Assembly (NCBI RefSeq): GCF_008086115.1
Contig: NZ_VSIY01000004.1
Coordinates: 248,001 to 312,000, forward strand
Reading direction: 5' to 3'
From: Maritimibacter fusiformis
GTDB taxonomy: Bacteria > Pseudomonadota > Alphaproteobacteria > Rhodobacterales > Rhodobacteraceae
Length of the DNA: 64,000 nt
Shown: in pieces, positions 1 through 7,913 of the stretch
Position numbering within the stretch: position 1 is the first letter of the stretch
Layout: each line of letters begins with the position of its first letter
Program-made: the position numbers and the translations under genes
The notes under the pieces: generated by a model
Seen by the model: the letters and a program-made list of their open reading frames with translations, nothing else
Database searches by the model: none
What the model was told of the DNA's origin: nothing

Positions 1-1356
1 GCGTCGCACGGCTACCACGGCTTTCTGACCGGGTTCGCCCGCGACGGCTCGATCGAGCCGCAGGTGGCGGAAAGCTGGGAGGCCTCCGCCGACGCCGCCA
101 CATGGCGGTTCAAGATCCGGCCCGGCGTTACCTTCCACAACGGGAAATCGGTGACTGCCGAGGACGTGGCGACCTCGATCAACTATCACCGGGGCGAGCA
201 ATCGACATCCGCCGCCAAGCCGCTGGTCGAGGCGATCACCGATATCACCACCGAGGGCGAGACCGTGATCTTCACGCTCGAGGCGGGCAATGCAGACTTC
301 CCGGCGACCTTCACCGACTATCACCTGGCGATCCTGCCGCCGGGGGATGATCGCGGCGTCGACTGGCGCGCGGGGATCGGTTGCGGCCCCTACAAGCTGG
401 TCGAATTCGATGCCGGCGTGATCGCCCGGTTCGAACGCTTTTCCGATGACTGGGACGACAACCGGGGCTTCTTCGACGCGGTCGAGATGCTGGCGGTGAT
501 CGACCTGAACGCCCGCACCACGGCGCTGATCTCGGGTGATGTGCATGCCATCGACAAGCTCGACCTCAAGACGGTCGGCTTGCTGGGCCGCAATCCCGGC
601 CTGACGGTCAACTCGGTCGCTGGCAACCAGCACTACACCTTTGCGATGCTGTGCGACAAGGACCCGTTCACCGATGTGAACGTGCGCCGGGCGCTGAAAC
701 ACGCGATCAACCGCGAGGAACTGGTCGAGAAAATCCTGTTCGGCTATGGCTCGGTCGGCAACGACCACCCGATCGGACGGGGCCAGCGGTTCTACAACGA
801 CGAGCTGGAGCAGACCACCTATGACCCCGACAAGGCGAAATTCTACCTCAAGGAGGCCGGGCTCGACAGCCTGAACGTCACCCTCTCGGCGGCGGACGCG
901 GCCTTTGCCGGGGCGGTCGATGCGGCGGTCTTGTTCCAGAACTCGGCCAGCTCGGCGGGAATCGACATCAACGTCAACCGGGTGCCCAACGACGGTTACT
1001 GGTCGGATGTGTGGATGAACGACCCGTTCTCGGCGGTCTATTGGGGCGGCCGTCCGGTCGAGGACGCGATGCTCTCCACCGCCTATGCCTCGGGCGCGGC
1101 GTGGAACGACACCCACTGGGAAAACGCCCGCTTCAACGAGCTTCTCGTGGCGGCGCGCGCCGAACTGGACGAGCCCAAGCGGCGCGAGATGTATTACGAG
1201 ATGCAGGCGATCCTGAACGACGATGGCGGCGCCATCATCCCGATGTTCGCCAACTACGTCTTCGCGACCGGACCGGACGTGGTCACCGGCGACGAGTTCT
1301 CGTCGCATTGGGACATGGACGGCGAACGCTGGATGGAGCGTTGGTCCTTCGCCTGA
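1..1356 (+). CDS. ABC transporter substrate-binding protein, family 5 (5'-truncated by window edge)
   Basis: The reading frame is open from the first base and ends with TGA at 1354-1356; at least 451 residues are visible and the N-terminus, including any export signal, lies outside the window. The protein is a periplasmic solute-binding protein of the SBP_bac_5 (DppA/OppA) type. The segment QVAESWEASADAATWRFKIR and the stretch TFHNGKSVTAEDVATSIN are typical of the family. It is a clear paralogue of the binding protein at 9248-10855: both share ESWEASADA-like, VRRALK/VRNALK and DDGG(A/T)(I/V)IP segments. It converges on the aminotransferase at 1409. Ligand unknown; a small nitrogen compound or short peptide is inferred from the neighbouring catabolic genes. 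Confidence 0.9.
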   Translation, partial: ASHGYHGFLTGFARDGSIEPQVAESWEASADAATWRFKIRPGVTFHNGKSVTAEDVATSINYHRGEQSTSAAKPLVEAITDITTEGETVIFTLEAGNADFPATFTDYHLAILPPGDDRGVDWRAGIGCGPYKLVEFDAGVIARFERFSDDWDDNRGFFDAVEMLAVIDLNARTTALISGDVHAIDKLDLKTVGLLGRNPGLTVNSVAGNQHYTFAMLCDKDPFTDVNVRRALKHAINREELVEKILFGYGSVGNDHPIGRGQRFYNDELEQTTYDPDKAKFYLKEAGLDSLNVTLSAADAAFAGAVDAAVLFQNSASSAGIDINVNRVPNDGYWSDVWMNDPFSAVYWGGRPVEDAMLSTAYASGAAWNDTHWENARFNELLVAARAELDEPKRREMYYEMQAILNDDGGAIIPMFANYVFATGPDVVTGDEFSSHWDMDGERWMERWSFA

Positions 1357-1364
1357 CCTGACGG

Positions 1365-1390
1365 CGCGCGGGGCCTTTTCGCCTCGCGCG
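1365..1390. terminator. Stem-loop between convergent genes
   Basis: A 10-bp stem with one mismatch (CGCGCGGGGC at 1365-1374 and GCCTCGCGCG at 1381-1390) encloses the loop CTTTTC. It sits in the 52-bp gap between the binding-protein stop and the aminotransferase stop, where a bidirectional terminator is expected. There is no long T-run, so the call rests on the stem and its position. Confidence 0.5.
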
Positions 1391-1408
1391 TGTCGATGGC
1401 GCGGCGTT

Positions 1409-2779
1409 CTAGCCGAACACGGCCGTGACTGCCTTTTTCGTGGCCGCGACGATGATGTCGGCCTCGTCCCGCGTCAGGCACATCGGGGGGGCAAAGCCCA
1501 GGATATCGCCCTGCGGCATCGCCCGCCCGATCACGCCCTCGGCGACCAGCGCCGCCGCGATCCGGTAGCCGACCTTGTCCCCGGCCTCGAAGAATTCCCG
1601 GTTGTCGCGGTCCTTGACGAACTCGACCGCACACAGCATCCCCTCGCCGCGAATGTCGCCGACATGGGCGTGATCGCCCAGCGCGTCCGCCATCGCATCG
1701 CGGAAATACTCGCCGACGACAGCGGCGTTCTTCACCAGCCCCAACTCGTCGATCAGCCGCAGGTTGGCCACCCCTGCCGCCGCCCCGATCGGGTGGGCGG
1801 AATAGGTCCAGCCGTGGCCGATCGGGCCGTTCTCATCCGTGCCCTGCTCCAGCACCGCCCACATCTTGTCCGAAACAATAGACCCTGACAGCGGCGCATA
1901 GGCCGAGGTCAGCCCCTTGGCGATGGTGATCAGGTCGGGCCGCAATCCGTAGTGTTCCGACCCGAACATCGTGCCCAGCCGGCCAAAGCCCGTCACCACC
2001 TCGTCGGCGATCAACAGGATGTCGTGTTTCTCCAGCACCGCCTGGATCGCGTCCCAATATCCCGCAGGCGGCGGCACGATGCCGCCGGTGCCCAGAACCG
2101 GCTCGCCGATCATCGCGGCGATGGTGTCGGCGCCCTCGCGCGCGATCAGGGCTTCAAGCTCATGGGCGCAATGCTCGGTGAAGGCGTCCTCGCTCATCGA
2201 CAGGTCGTCGCGGCGGAAATAGTAGGGCGCTTCGGTGTGGATCACCTGGCTCAGCGGCAGGTCGAACTTCTTGTGAAACAGCTCCAGCCCGGTCAGCGAG
2301 CCGGTCATCAGGCCAGAGCCGTGATAGCCGCGCCAGCGCGAGATGATCTTCTTCTTCTCGGGGCGGCCCAGGATGTTGTTGTAATACCAGATCAGCTTGA
2401 TGTTGGTCTCGTTCGCGTCCGAGCCGGACAGGCCGAAATAGACCTTGGACATATGATCCGGCGCGCGGTCGAGGATCATCTTGGCCAGCGTGATCGAGGC
2501 CTCGGTGCCATGCCCGACATAGGCGTGGTAATAGGCCAGTTCGCGCGCCTGCTCGGCAATCGCCTCGGTGATCTCGGAGCGGCCATAGCCGACGTTGACG
2601 CAGTAAAGCCCGGCGAAGGCATCGAGCAGCCGGTTGCCCTCGCGGTCCTGGATATAGCAGCCCTCGCCGCCGGTGATGACGCGCTGCGGGGCATCGCCGC
2701 GGGCGAACTCGGCCAGGTGGGTCGAGGGATGGAAAAAGTTGTCGCGGTCCCAGGCTTCGAGTTGGTCGTTCTTCAGCAT
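1409..2779 (-). CDS. Class-III PLP aminotransferase (Atf/DoeD-like)
   Basis: A 456-residue aminotransferase of the omega-amino-acid:pyruvate / diaminobutyrate type. The PLP-phosphate contact region GLSGSDANE lies near residues 116-124, the PLP aspartate is D259 (IADEVVTGFGR) and the Schiff-base lysine is K288 (TIAKGLTSAYAPLSG). The start is backed by AAGGA 8 nt upstream. It lies 17 bp after the dehydrogenase gene in the same operon. In characterised ectoine degradation the enzyme in this position (DoeD/Atf) converts 2,4-diaminobutyrate to aspartate semialdehyde. That role is inferred from synteny; other omega-amino acids are possible because the upstream ectoine hydrolase and deacetylase are not present here. 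Confidence 0.9.
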   Translation of the reverse strand: MLKNDQLEAWDRDNFFHPSTHLAEFARGDAPQRVITGGEGCYIQDREGNRLLDAFAGLYCVNVGYGRSEITEAIAEQARELAYYHAYVGHGTEASITLAKMILDRAPDHMSKVYFGLSGSDANETNIKLIWYYNNILGRPEKKKIISRWRGYHGSGLMTGSLTGLELFHKKFDLPLSQVIHTEAPYYFRRDDLSMSEDAFTEHCAHELEALIAREGADTIAAMIGEPVLGTGGIVPPPAGYWDAIQAVLEKHDILLIADEVVTGFGRLGTMFGSEHYGLRPDLITIAKGLTSAYAPLSGSIVSDKMWAVLEQGTDENGPIGHGWTYSAHPIGAAAGVANLRLIDELGLVKNAAVVGEYFRDAMADALGDHAHVGDIRGEGMLCAVEFVKDRDNREFFEAGDKVGYRIAAALVAEGVIGRAMPQGDILGFAPPMCLTRDEADIIVAATKKAVTAVFG

Positions 2780-2796
2780 GTCTTTTCCTTCTTGCG

Positions 2797-4272
2797 TCAG
2801 GCCCAGTCGCGGCAGACGTATTTGATTTCCATGAATTCTTCCATGCCCCGCCGCGCGCCTTCGCGGCCCAGGCCCGATTGCTTGGTGCCGCCGAACGGGA
2901 TCGGCGCGCCGGTGACCTTGGTGCGGTTGACCGCGACCATGCCGAATTGCAACGCCCGGCTGACCCGGTAGATGCGGCGCGGGTCGTGCGAATGGACATA
3001 GGCCACCAGCCCGTATTCGGTGGCATTTGCCCGCGCGATCACCTCGTCCTCGGTGTCGAACGGCGTGATCGGCGCGACCGGGCCGAAGGTTTCCTCGCGC
3101 ATGATCGCGGCGCTGTCGGGCACGTCGGTCAGGACTGTGGGCTGGTAGAACAAGGGGCCAAGCGCGTCGACCTTGCCGCCACAGGCGAGCGTCGCGCCTT
3201 TCTCCAGCGCATCGGCCACATGCTCGGCCTGCTTGGCCACGGCCTTCTGGTTCATCAACGGCCCGATGTCGGGGTCGTCGATGCCGTGGCCGATGGTGAG
3301 CGCCTTCGTGGCGGCGATGAACTTCTCGCAGAACGCGTCATAGACCGGGCGTTCCACGTAGATCCGGTTTGCGCCCAGGCAATCCTGCCCGGAGGTGGCG
3401 AACTTGGCCTTGATGGTCTCGGCCACCGCATGATCGAGATCGCTGTTCTTGAACACGATCACCGGGGCGTGGCCGCCCAGCTCCATCACCAGCCGCTTCA
3501 CCGTGTCGGCGGACGCGCGGTAGAGCAGGCGCCCCACCTCGGTCGAGCCGGTGAAGGACAGCGCGCGCACCCGGGCGTCATCGGTCCAGGGCGGCACAAC
3601 GGTGGTGGCCCGCCCGGTCACCACGTTGAACACGCCGGGCGGAAAGCCCGCGCGCTCGGCCAGTTCCGCCAGCGCCAGCGCGCAGTAGGGCGTTTCATGC
3701 GCCGGGTGGGCGACGACGGTGCAACCGGCGGCAAGCGCGGCGGCGGCCTTGCGCGTCAGCATCGCGGCGGGGAAATTCCACGGCGTGATCAGCGCGGCCA
3801 CGCCCACCGGCTCCAGCCACAACTCGACCTCGGCATCGTGCAGGTGGCTGGTCACGCCCTCGATGTTCGGGCGCTTGGCCTCCTCGGCGTAGAACTCGAC
3901 GAAACTGGCGGCATAGTCGATCTCGCCCCTGGCCTCGGACAAGGGCTTGCCCTGTTCCAGCGTCATGATCAGGGCGAGGTCGTCCCTGTGCGCCATCATC
4001 AGGTCGAACCAACGCCGCAGGATCGCGGACCGCTCCTGTGGCAACAGGTAGGACCAGGCGGCAAAGGCGGCCTGGGCGGCGTCGACGGCGGCGGCGGAAT
4101 CCTCTGCCGTCAGGCTGGCCACGTCGCCCAGCGTGTCGCCGGTGGCGGGGTCGGTGACCGCAAGCGTCGCGCCGTCCGATGCCGCGACCCACTTGCCGCC
4201 GACGTAGGAAAACCCCCGCACCAATCGCATGTCGGCGATGTCGCGCCGGGCGGAAATGGCTGTGTCCTGCAT
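2797..4272 (-). CDS. Aldehyde dehydrogenase, succinate-semialdehyde type (Ssd/DoeC-like)
   Basis: A 491-residue NAD(P)-dependent aldehyde dehydrogenase. Visible motifs are PWNFP (164-168), FTGSTEVG (240-247), the general base E264 in MELGG and the catalytic thiol C298 in GQDCLGANRIYV. The start follows a strong AGGAGGGACC leader. In ectoine operons this position is held by a dehydrogenase that oxidises the semialdehyde made by the aminotransferase (aspartate semialdehyde to aspartate). One oddity: the usual KPA near residue 190, whose lysine contacts the cofactor, reads HPA (H189). The second succinate-semialdehyde-type enzyme in the window (47073-48551) keeps the lysine. Substrate is inferred from context. 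Confidence 0.9.
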   Translation of the reverse strand: MQDTAISARRDIADMRLVRGFSYVGGKWVAASDGATLAVTDPATGDTLGDVASLTAEDSAAAVDAAQAAFAAWSYLLPQERSAILRRWFDLMMAHRDDLALIMTLEQGKPLSEARGEIDYAASFVEFYAEEAKRPNIEGVTSHLHDAEVELWLEPVGVAALITPWNFPAAMLTRKAAAALAAGCTVVAHPAHETPYCALALAELAERAGFPPGVFNVVTGRATTVVPPWTDDARVRALSFTGSTEVGRLLYRASADTVKRLVMELGGHAPVIVFKNSDLDHAVAETIKAKFATSGQDCLGANRIYVERPVYDAFCEKFIAATKALTIGHGIDDPDIGPLMNQKAVAKQAEHVADALEKGATLACGGKVDALGPLFYQPTVLTDVPDSAAIMREETFGPVAPITPFDTEDEVIARANATEYGLVAYVHSHDPRRIYRVSRALQFGMVAVNRTKVTGAPIPFGGTKQSGLGREGARRGMEEFMEIKYVCRDWA

Positions 4273-4291
4273 GGTCCCTCCTTATTGCTGG

Positions 4292-4359
4292 AGAGACTCT
4301 GGCATGTCAGGGGCGGCAATCGGGGCTGAATCGGTGGCGGATCGGAGAGGATTCCTCTC
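4292..4359. promoter_or_regulatory. Two GAGA-type palindromes upstream of the dehydrogenase
   Basis: The gap between the AsnC-type regulator and the dehydrogenase gene holds a perfect 7-1-7 inverted repeat, GAGAGGA-T-TCCTCTC (4345-4359). A shorter palindrome, AGAG-A-CTCT (4292-4300), lies about 53 bp away. Both are just upstream of the dehydrogenase start at 4272. Lrp/AsnC proteins commonly bind imperfect palindromes near their own operons, so these are candidate operators for the adjacent regulator. No binding evidence exists. Confidence 0.4.
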
Positions 4360-4394
4360 TTGCCGGGCGAACAGGTTTCGAAATTGCCCTGCGA

Positions 4395-4874
4395 TCAGCT
4401 GTCCAGCAGGTCGCCAAAGGGCGGCGGGCCGCCCTCCTTGACCGGCTTGGTCACCACGTAGGTGAAATACCGCGCCAGCCCGATCCGCGCCTGCAGCATG
4501 TCGTCGATCAGTCTTTGATAGGCGTCGATGTCGCGGGTCACGATCTTCATCAGGTAGTCGAACCCGCCCCCCAGCGCCCAGCAGGCCGTCACCTCTTCAT
4601 AGCGGCCAAGCGCCGCCTCGAAGGTCTGGAAGCTGGCGGCGGTATGGTCCGCAAGCTCGACCGCGACGAACACGGTCACATGCGGCGCGATCTTCTTGAG
4701 GTTGATGCGCGCGCCGTAGCCTTCGATCAGCCCGGCCTTCTCCAGCCGCTTGAGGCGGTTCCAGCACGGCGTGGCCGACAGCCCGACGCGCGCGGCCAGG
4801 TCGGTCTTGGAAATGCGCCCCTCGACCGCCAGAACCCGCAGGATGGCGATGTCGCGGGCGTCGAGCCGCATCAT
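4395..4874 (-). CDS. Lrp/AsnC family transcriptional regulator
   Basis: A 159-residue feast/famine regulator. An N-terminal helix-turn-helix spans roughly residues 5-60 (ILRVLAVEGRISKTDLAARVG, then CWNRLKRLEKAGLIEGY). It is followed by an AsnC ligand-binding RAM domain with the glycine-rich WALGGGFDYLMKI segment. Its start overlaps the stop of eutC by 4 bp (ATGA), so it is translated with that gene. A regulator of this family occupies the same place in ectoine catabolic operons (asnC/asnR), where it responds to pathway intermediates such as diaminobutyrate derivatives. That effector is an inference for this copy. Confidence 0.92.
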   Translation of the reverse strand: MMRLDARDIAILRVLAVEGRISKTDLAARVGLSATPCWNRLKRLEKAGLIEGYGARINLKKIAPHVTVFVAVELADHTAASFQTFEAALGRYEEVTACWALGGGFDYLMKIVTRDIDAYQRLIDDMLQARIGLARYFTYVVTKPVKEGGPPPFGDLLDS

Positions 4875-5851
4875 GCCCGGATCACCGTGCCGGCATCGCC
4901 CAGCACACCGGCGGCATGGCTGGCGATCGCGGTGTCCTGCGCGCCGGTGCCGGTCAGGTCGCAGATGGTAATCTGGTCCTGCGCGGTGCGTCCGGGGTGC
5001 GTGCCGGTGATGACCTCGCCAAGTTCGGGCGGCGTGTCGGCCATCAATCCGGCGGCGCGCGCGGCCTCAAGTTCGCCCGACACCGCGCATTGGCTGACCC
5101 GGTCGCAGACATAAAGGTCCGCCGCCGCCAGCGCCGCAGGGTCAATTTCAGTCTTGCCGGCCTGATCCGCCCCCATCGCGGTGATGTGCAGGCCCAAATG
5201 CAGCCACTCGGCCCTGACCAGCGGCCCGCGCGACGGCGTCGAGGTGACGACAAGCTGCGCGTTGCGCACCAGCGCCTCGGCATCGGTCACATCGGCCTCG
5301 ATCCCCAGATCGCGGGCCAGATCGGCGGCGCAGGCTTGGGCCTTGTCGGGGTCGCGGCCATGCACCAGCACCCGCCCAAACGGCCTGACCAGATGCGCCG
5401 CTTTGATCTGCAAACGCGCCTGAACGCCGGTGCCGATTACCCCGGCGGTCGTTACCACCTCGGGGGCAAGGTGGCGCGCGGCCACCGCGCCGGCGGCGGC
5501 GGTGCGGATGTCGGTGAGATATCCGTTGTCGAGAAACACCGCCTGAACCAGCCCGGTGGTCGATGAGAACAGGATCATCAGCCCGTTGAGGCTGGGCAAG
5601 CCCAGCTTGGGGTTGTCGAAGAAACCGGGGCTGACCTTGATCGCGAACCCGTCGAAGCCGGGGATATAGGCGGTTTTCACATCAACCTCGCCATTGGCCT
5701 CGGGCAGGTCCATCGACAGGATCGGCGGCATCACCACGTTGCCCGCGCCAAGCGCGGCAAAGGCGCGCTCCACCACGTCGACGGCCGCATGGTCGAGGGG
5801 CACGGCCTTGCGCAATTCGGCCTCGGTCACGATGCGGATGTCATGCGCCAT
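4871..5851 (-). CDS. eutC: Ornithine cyclodeaminase/mu-crystallin family protein, EutC-like
   Basis: A 326-residue NAD(P)-binding protein of the ornithine cyclodeaminase/mu-crystallin superfamily. The signature LTDIRTAAAGAVAARHLAP and the dinucleotide motif VIGTGVQARLQIKAA are both present. It overlaps eutB upstream by 11 bp and the regulator downstream by 4 bp, so the three genes are translationally coupled. EutC and EutB are associated with hydroxyectoine use. The same two families also serve as iminosuccinate reductase (BhcD) and 3-hydroxyaspartate dehydratase (BhcB) in the beta-hydroxyaspartate cycle. The EutC call is favoured because of the asnC-ssd-atf genes that follow. Confidence 0.75.
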   Translation of the reverse strand: MAHDIRIVTEAELRKAVPLDHAAVDVVERAFAALGAGNVVMPPILSMDLPEANGEVDVKTAYIPGFDGFAIKVSPGFFDNPKLGLPSLNGLMILFSSTTGLVQAVFLDNGYLTDIRTAAAGAVAARHLAPEVVTTAGVIGTGVQARLQIKAAHLVRPFGRVLVHGRDPDKAQACAADLARDLGIEADVTDAEALVRNAQLVVTSTPSRGPLVRAEWLHLGLHITAMGADQAGKTEIDPAALAAADLYVCDRVSQCAVSGELEAARAAGLMADTPPELGEVITGTHPGRTAQDQITICDLTGTGAQDTAIASHAAGVLGDAGTVIRA

Positions 5852-6845
5852 AGGCTTTGCCCTTCACCACCAGATCGCCCAGCGCCACGTCCTGCCCGGT
5901 GACGATCCGGGTGAACATCTTCATGTCGGGGTTGCGCCCGGTGATCACCGTCGCCACCGGCCCGCGCGCCGTGACCTTGCCGGTCAGAAGCGCCGCGATT
6001 CCGACCACCGCGCCGCCTTCGGCCACCATCCGGTCTTCGTAGTAGAGCACCTGCATCGCGTCGCGGATGTCGTCCTCGCTGACCAGCACGGTCTCGTCGA
6101 GAAACTCGCGGCACAGCGCGAAAGTGTGCCGGTTGTCGGTCCCCAGCCCGCCGCCGAGGCTGTCGGCAAGGCTGGCCACCTCGTCGACGGCGACCGGATG
6201 TCCGGCGGCCAGCGCCGCGTGCATGGCCGCCCCCCGGTCCATCGACACGCCGATCACCCGGATATCGGGGTCCATCGCCTTGACCGCGACCGCGATGCCT
6301 GCCGCCAGCCCGCCCCCCGAGAGCGGCACGAGGATGCTGTTGAGATCGGGCCGCGCCTCGAGCAGTTCCAGCCCGATGATGCCTTGCCCGGCGATCACCT
6401 TCGGGTCGTCGAAGGGCGGGATCTCGACCAGCCCTTCCTCGGCGACCAGCCGCGTCGCCGCCTCTTGTGCTTCGTCCTGCGAGCGGCCGTGGATCAGCAC
6501 CTCGGCCCCCAGCGCGCGGATGCCGTCGATCTTGGCCTGGGGCACAAGCTCGGACATGCAAATCACCGCGCGCAACCCGCGCAGCCGGGCGGAATAGGCC
6601 ACGCCGCGCCCGTGATTGCCGGTGGAACAGCAGGTTACGCCGGCAGTGCCCTTGGGCAGCGCCATGACCGCGTTGAGCGCGCCGCGCAGCTTGAAGGCCC
6701 CGATCGGCTGGGCGATTTCGAGCTTGAGAAGAACTTCATGCCCGGCGCGTTGGGTCAGGAAGGGCGAGGGCACCAGCGGTGTCATATCCGCCTGGCCCCG
6801 GATCACCCGTTGCGCGGCCAGAATATCGGCAAGGGTCACGCTCAT
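5841..6845 (-). CDS. eutB: Threonine/serine dehydratase family PLP enzyme, EutB-like
   Basis: A 334-residue fold-type-II PLP enzyme. The PLP lysine is K52 in GAFKLRGA (the family norm is SFKxRGA, so the serine is alanine here). The phosphate-binding loops are STGNHGRGVA and PLSGGGLAAG. The start at 6845 was chosen over an upstream ATG at 6893 because AAAGGA lies 6 nt before it and the protein then begins at the usual place. It heads the operon eutB-eutC-asnC-ssd-atf. EutB takes part in removing the hydroxyl group in hydroxyectoine catabolism; a 3-hydroxyaspartate or serine/threonine dehydratase is the alternative. Confidence 0.75.
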   Translation of the reverse strand: MSVTLADILAAQRVIRGQADMTPLVPSPFLTQRAGHEVLLKLEIAQPIGAFKLRGALNAVMALPKGTAGVTCCSTGNHGRGVAYSARLRGLRAVICMSELVPQAKIDGIRALGAEVLIHGRSQDEAQEAATRLVAEEGLVEIPPFDDPKVIAGQGIIGLELLEARPDLNSILVPLSGGGLAAGIAVAVKAMDPDIRVIGVSMDRGAAMHAALAAGHPVAVDEVASLADSLGGGLGTDNRHTFALCREFLDETVLVSEDDIRDAMQVLYYEDRMVAEGGAVVGIAALLTGKVTARGPVATVITGRNPDMKMFTRIVTGQDVALGDLVVKGKAYGA

Positions 6846-7001
6846 GTCCGGTCCTTTTGCATGGTTTGGGCTGATTTCGGCAATGGCAGTCACACCACCA
6901 CGACGCTTCCCGCCAAGTCAAGCGGCGGGAATCCGGTTGTGGGGTCGGTCGCGTCTGGGGCAGGGTCGGGTCGGTCCTGCCGCAACCAGAGGAGACCGCC
7001 G

Positions 7002-7913
7002 ATGCCCCTTGCCATGAACCGCGACGTTTTCATCACCTGTGCCGTGACCGGCTCGGGGGCGACGCAGGACCGCTCGCCGCATGTGCCGCGCACGCCGCGC
7101 GAGATTGCCGACAGCGCCATCGCGGCGGCACGGGCGGGGGCGGCGGTGGTGCATTGCCATGTCCGCGACCCTGACACCGGCGCACCGTCACGCCGCCCCG
7201 ATCTTTACCGCGAAGTGACCGAGCGCATCCGTGACGCCGATGTCGACGTGGTCCTGAACCTGACCGCGGGGATGGGCGGCGACATCGTGTTCGGTCCGCC
7301 CGACGCGCCCCTGCCGCTGAACCCCGAGGGCACCGACATGATCGGCGCGCAGGATCGCCTGGTGCATGTCGCCGAGTGCCTGCCGGAGATCTGCACGCTG
7401 GACTGCGGCACGATGAATTTCGCCGAGGCCGACTATGTCATGACCAACACGCCGGGCATGTTGCGCGCGATGGGGCAGGCGATGACCGAGCTTGGTATCA
7501 GGCCCGAGATCGAGGCGTTCGACACCGGGCATTTGTGGTTCGCGCGCGAACTGGTGCGCGAGGGCACGCTGGCCCCGCCCGCACTGGTGCAGCTTTGCAT
7601 GGGGGTGCCGTGGGGGGCGCCCAATGACCTGAACACCTTTCTGGCGATGGTCAATGCGGTGCCCGACGACTGGACCTGGTCGGCCTTCAGCCTGGGGCGC
7701 GACCAGATGCCGTTCGTCGCCGCCTCGGTGCTGGCGGGTGGCAACGTTCGGGTCGGGCTGGAGGACAACCTGTTTCTCGACAAGGGCGTGCTGGCGACCA
7801 ACGCGCAACTGGTCGACCGCGCGGTCGGGATCGTCGAGCGGCTGGGCGCGCGGGTGATCGGCCCCGAGGCCGTGCGCGAGCGGCTCGGTCTGGTCAAGAG
7901 GGCGCCGCGATGA
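7002..7913 (+). CDS. Beta-keto acid cleavage enzyme (BKACE, DUF849), CdhC-like
   Basis: A 303-residue zinc-dependent TIM-barrel enzyme of the 3-keto-5-aminohexanoate cleavage family. Zinc ligands are seen in VVHCHVRDP and VRVGLEDNL. The family condenses a beta-keto acid with acetyl-CoA to give acetoacetate and a new CoA thioester. The start at 7002 is supported by AGAGGAG 7 nt upstream, although the frame stays open much further 5'. The next gene overlaps it by 4 bp and encodes a carnitine-dehydrogenase-like enzyme. In carnitine catabolism a BKACE (CdhC) cleaves 3-dehydrocarnitine to betainyl-CoA, and this pairing makes that role the best guess. Confidence 0.85.
   Translation: MPLAMNRDVFITCAVTGSGATQDRSPHVPRTPREIADSAIAAARAGAAVVHCHVRDPDTGAPSRRPDLYREVTERIRDADVDVVLNLTAGMGGDIVFGPPDAPLPLNPEGTDMIGAQDRLVHVAECLPEICTLDCGTMNFAEADYVMTNTPGMLRAMGQAMTELGIRPEIEAFDTGHLWFARELVREGTLAPPALVQLCMGVPWGAPNDLNTFLAMVNAVPDDWTWSAFSLGRDQMPFVAASVLAGGNVRVGLEDNLFLDKGVLATNAQLVDRAVGIVERLGARVIGPEAVRERLGLVKRAPR

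Noticed and set aside
2878-4329. A 483-codon open frame on the plus strand opposite the aldehyde dehydrogenase
   Set aside because: It is the antisense shadow of a GC-rich gene: Arg/Gly/His-rich product, no ribosome site, no family features. The minus-strand protein has every catalytic motif.
5841-6845. Calling EutB/EutC as the BhcB/BhcD pair of the beta-hydroxyaspartate cycle
   Set aside because: The families match, but the aspartate-glyoxylate aminotransferase (BhcA), the aldolase (BhcC) and the usual IclR-type regulator are absent. The asnC-ssd-atf genes that follow match ectoine-type operons instead.
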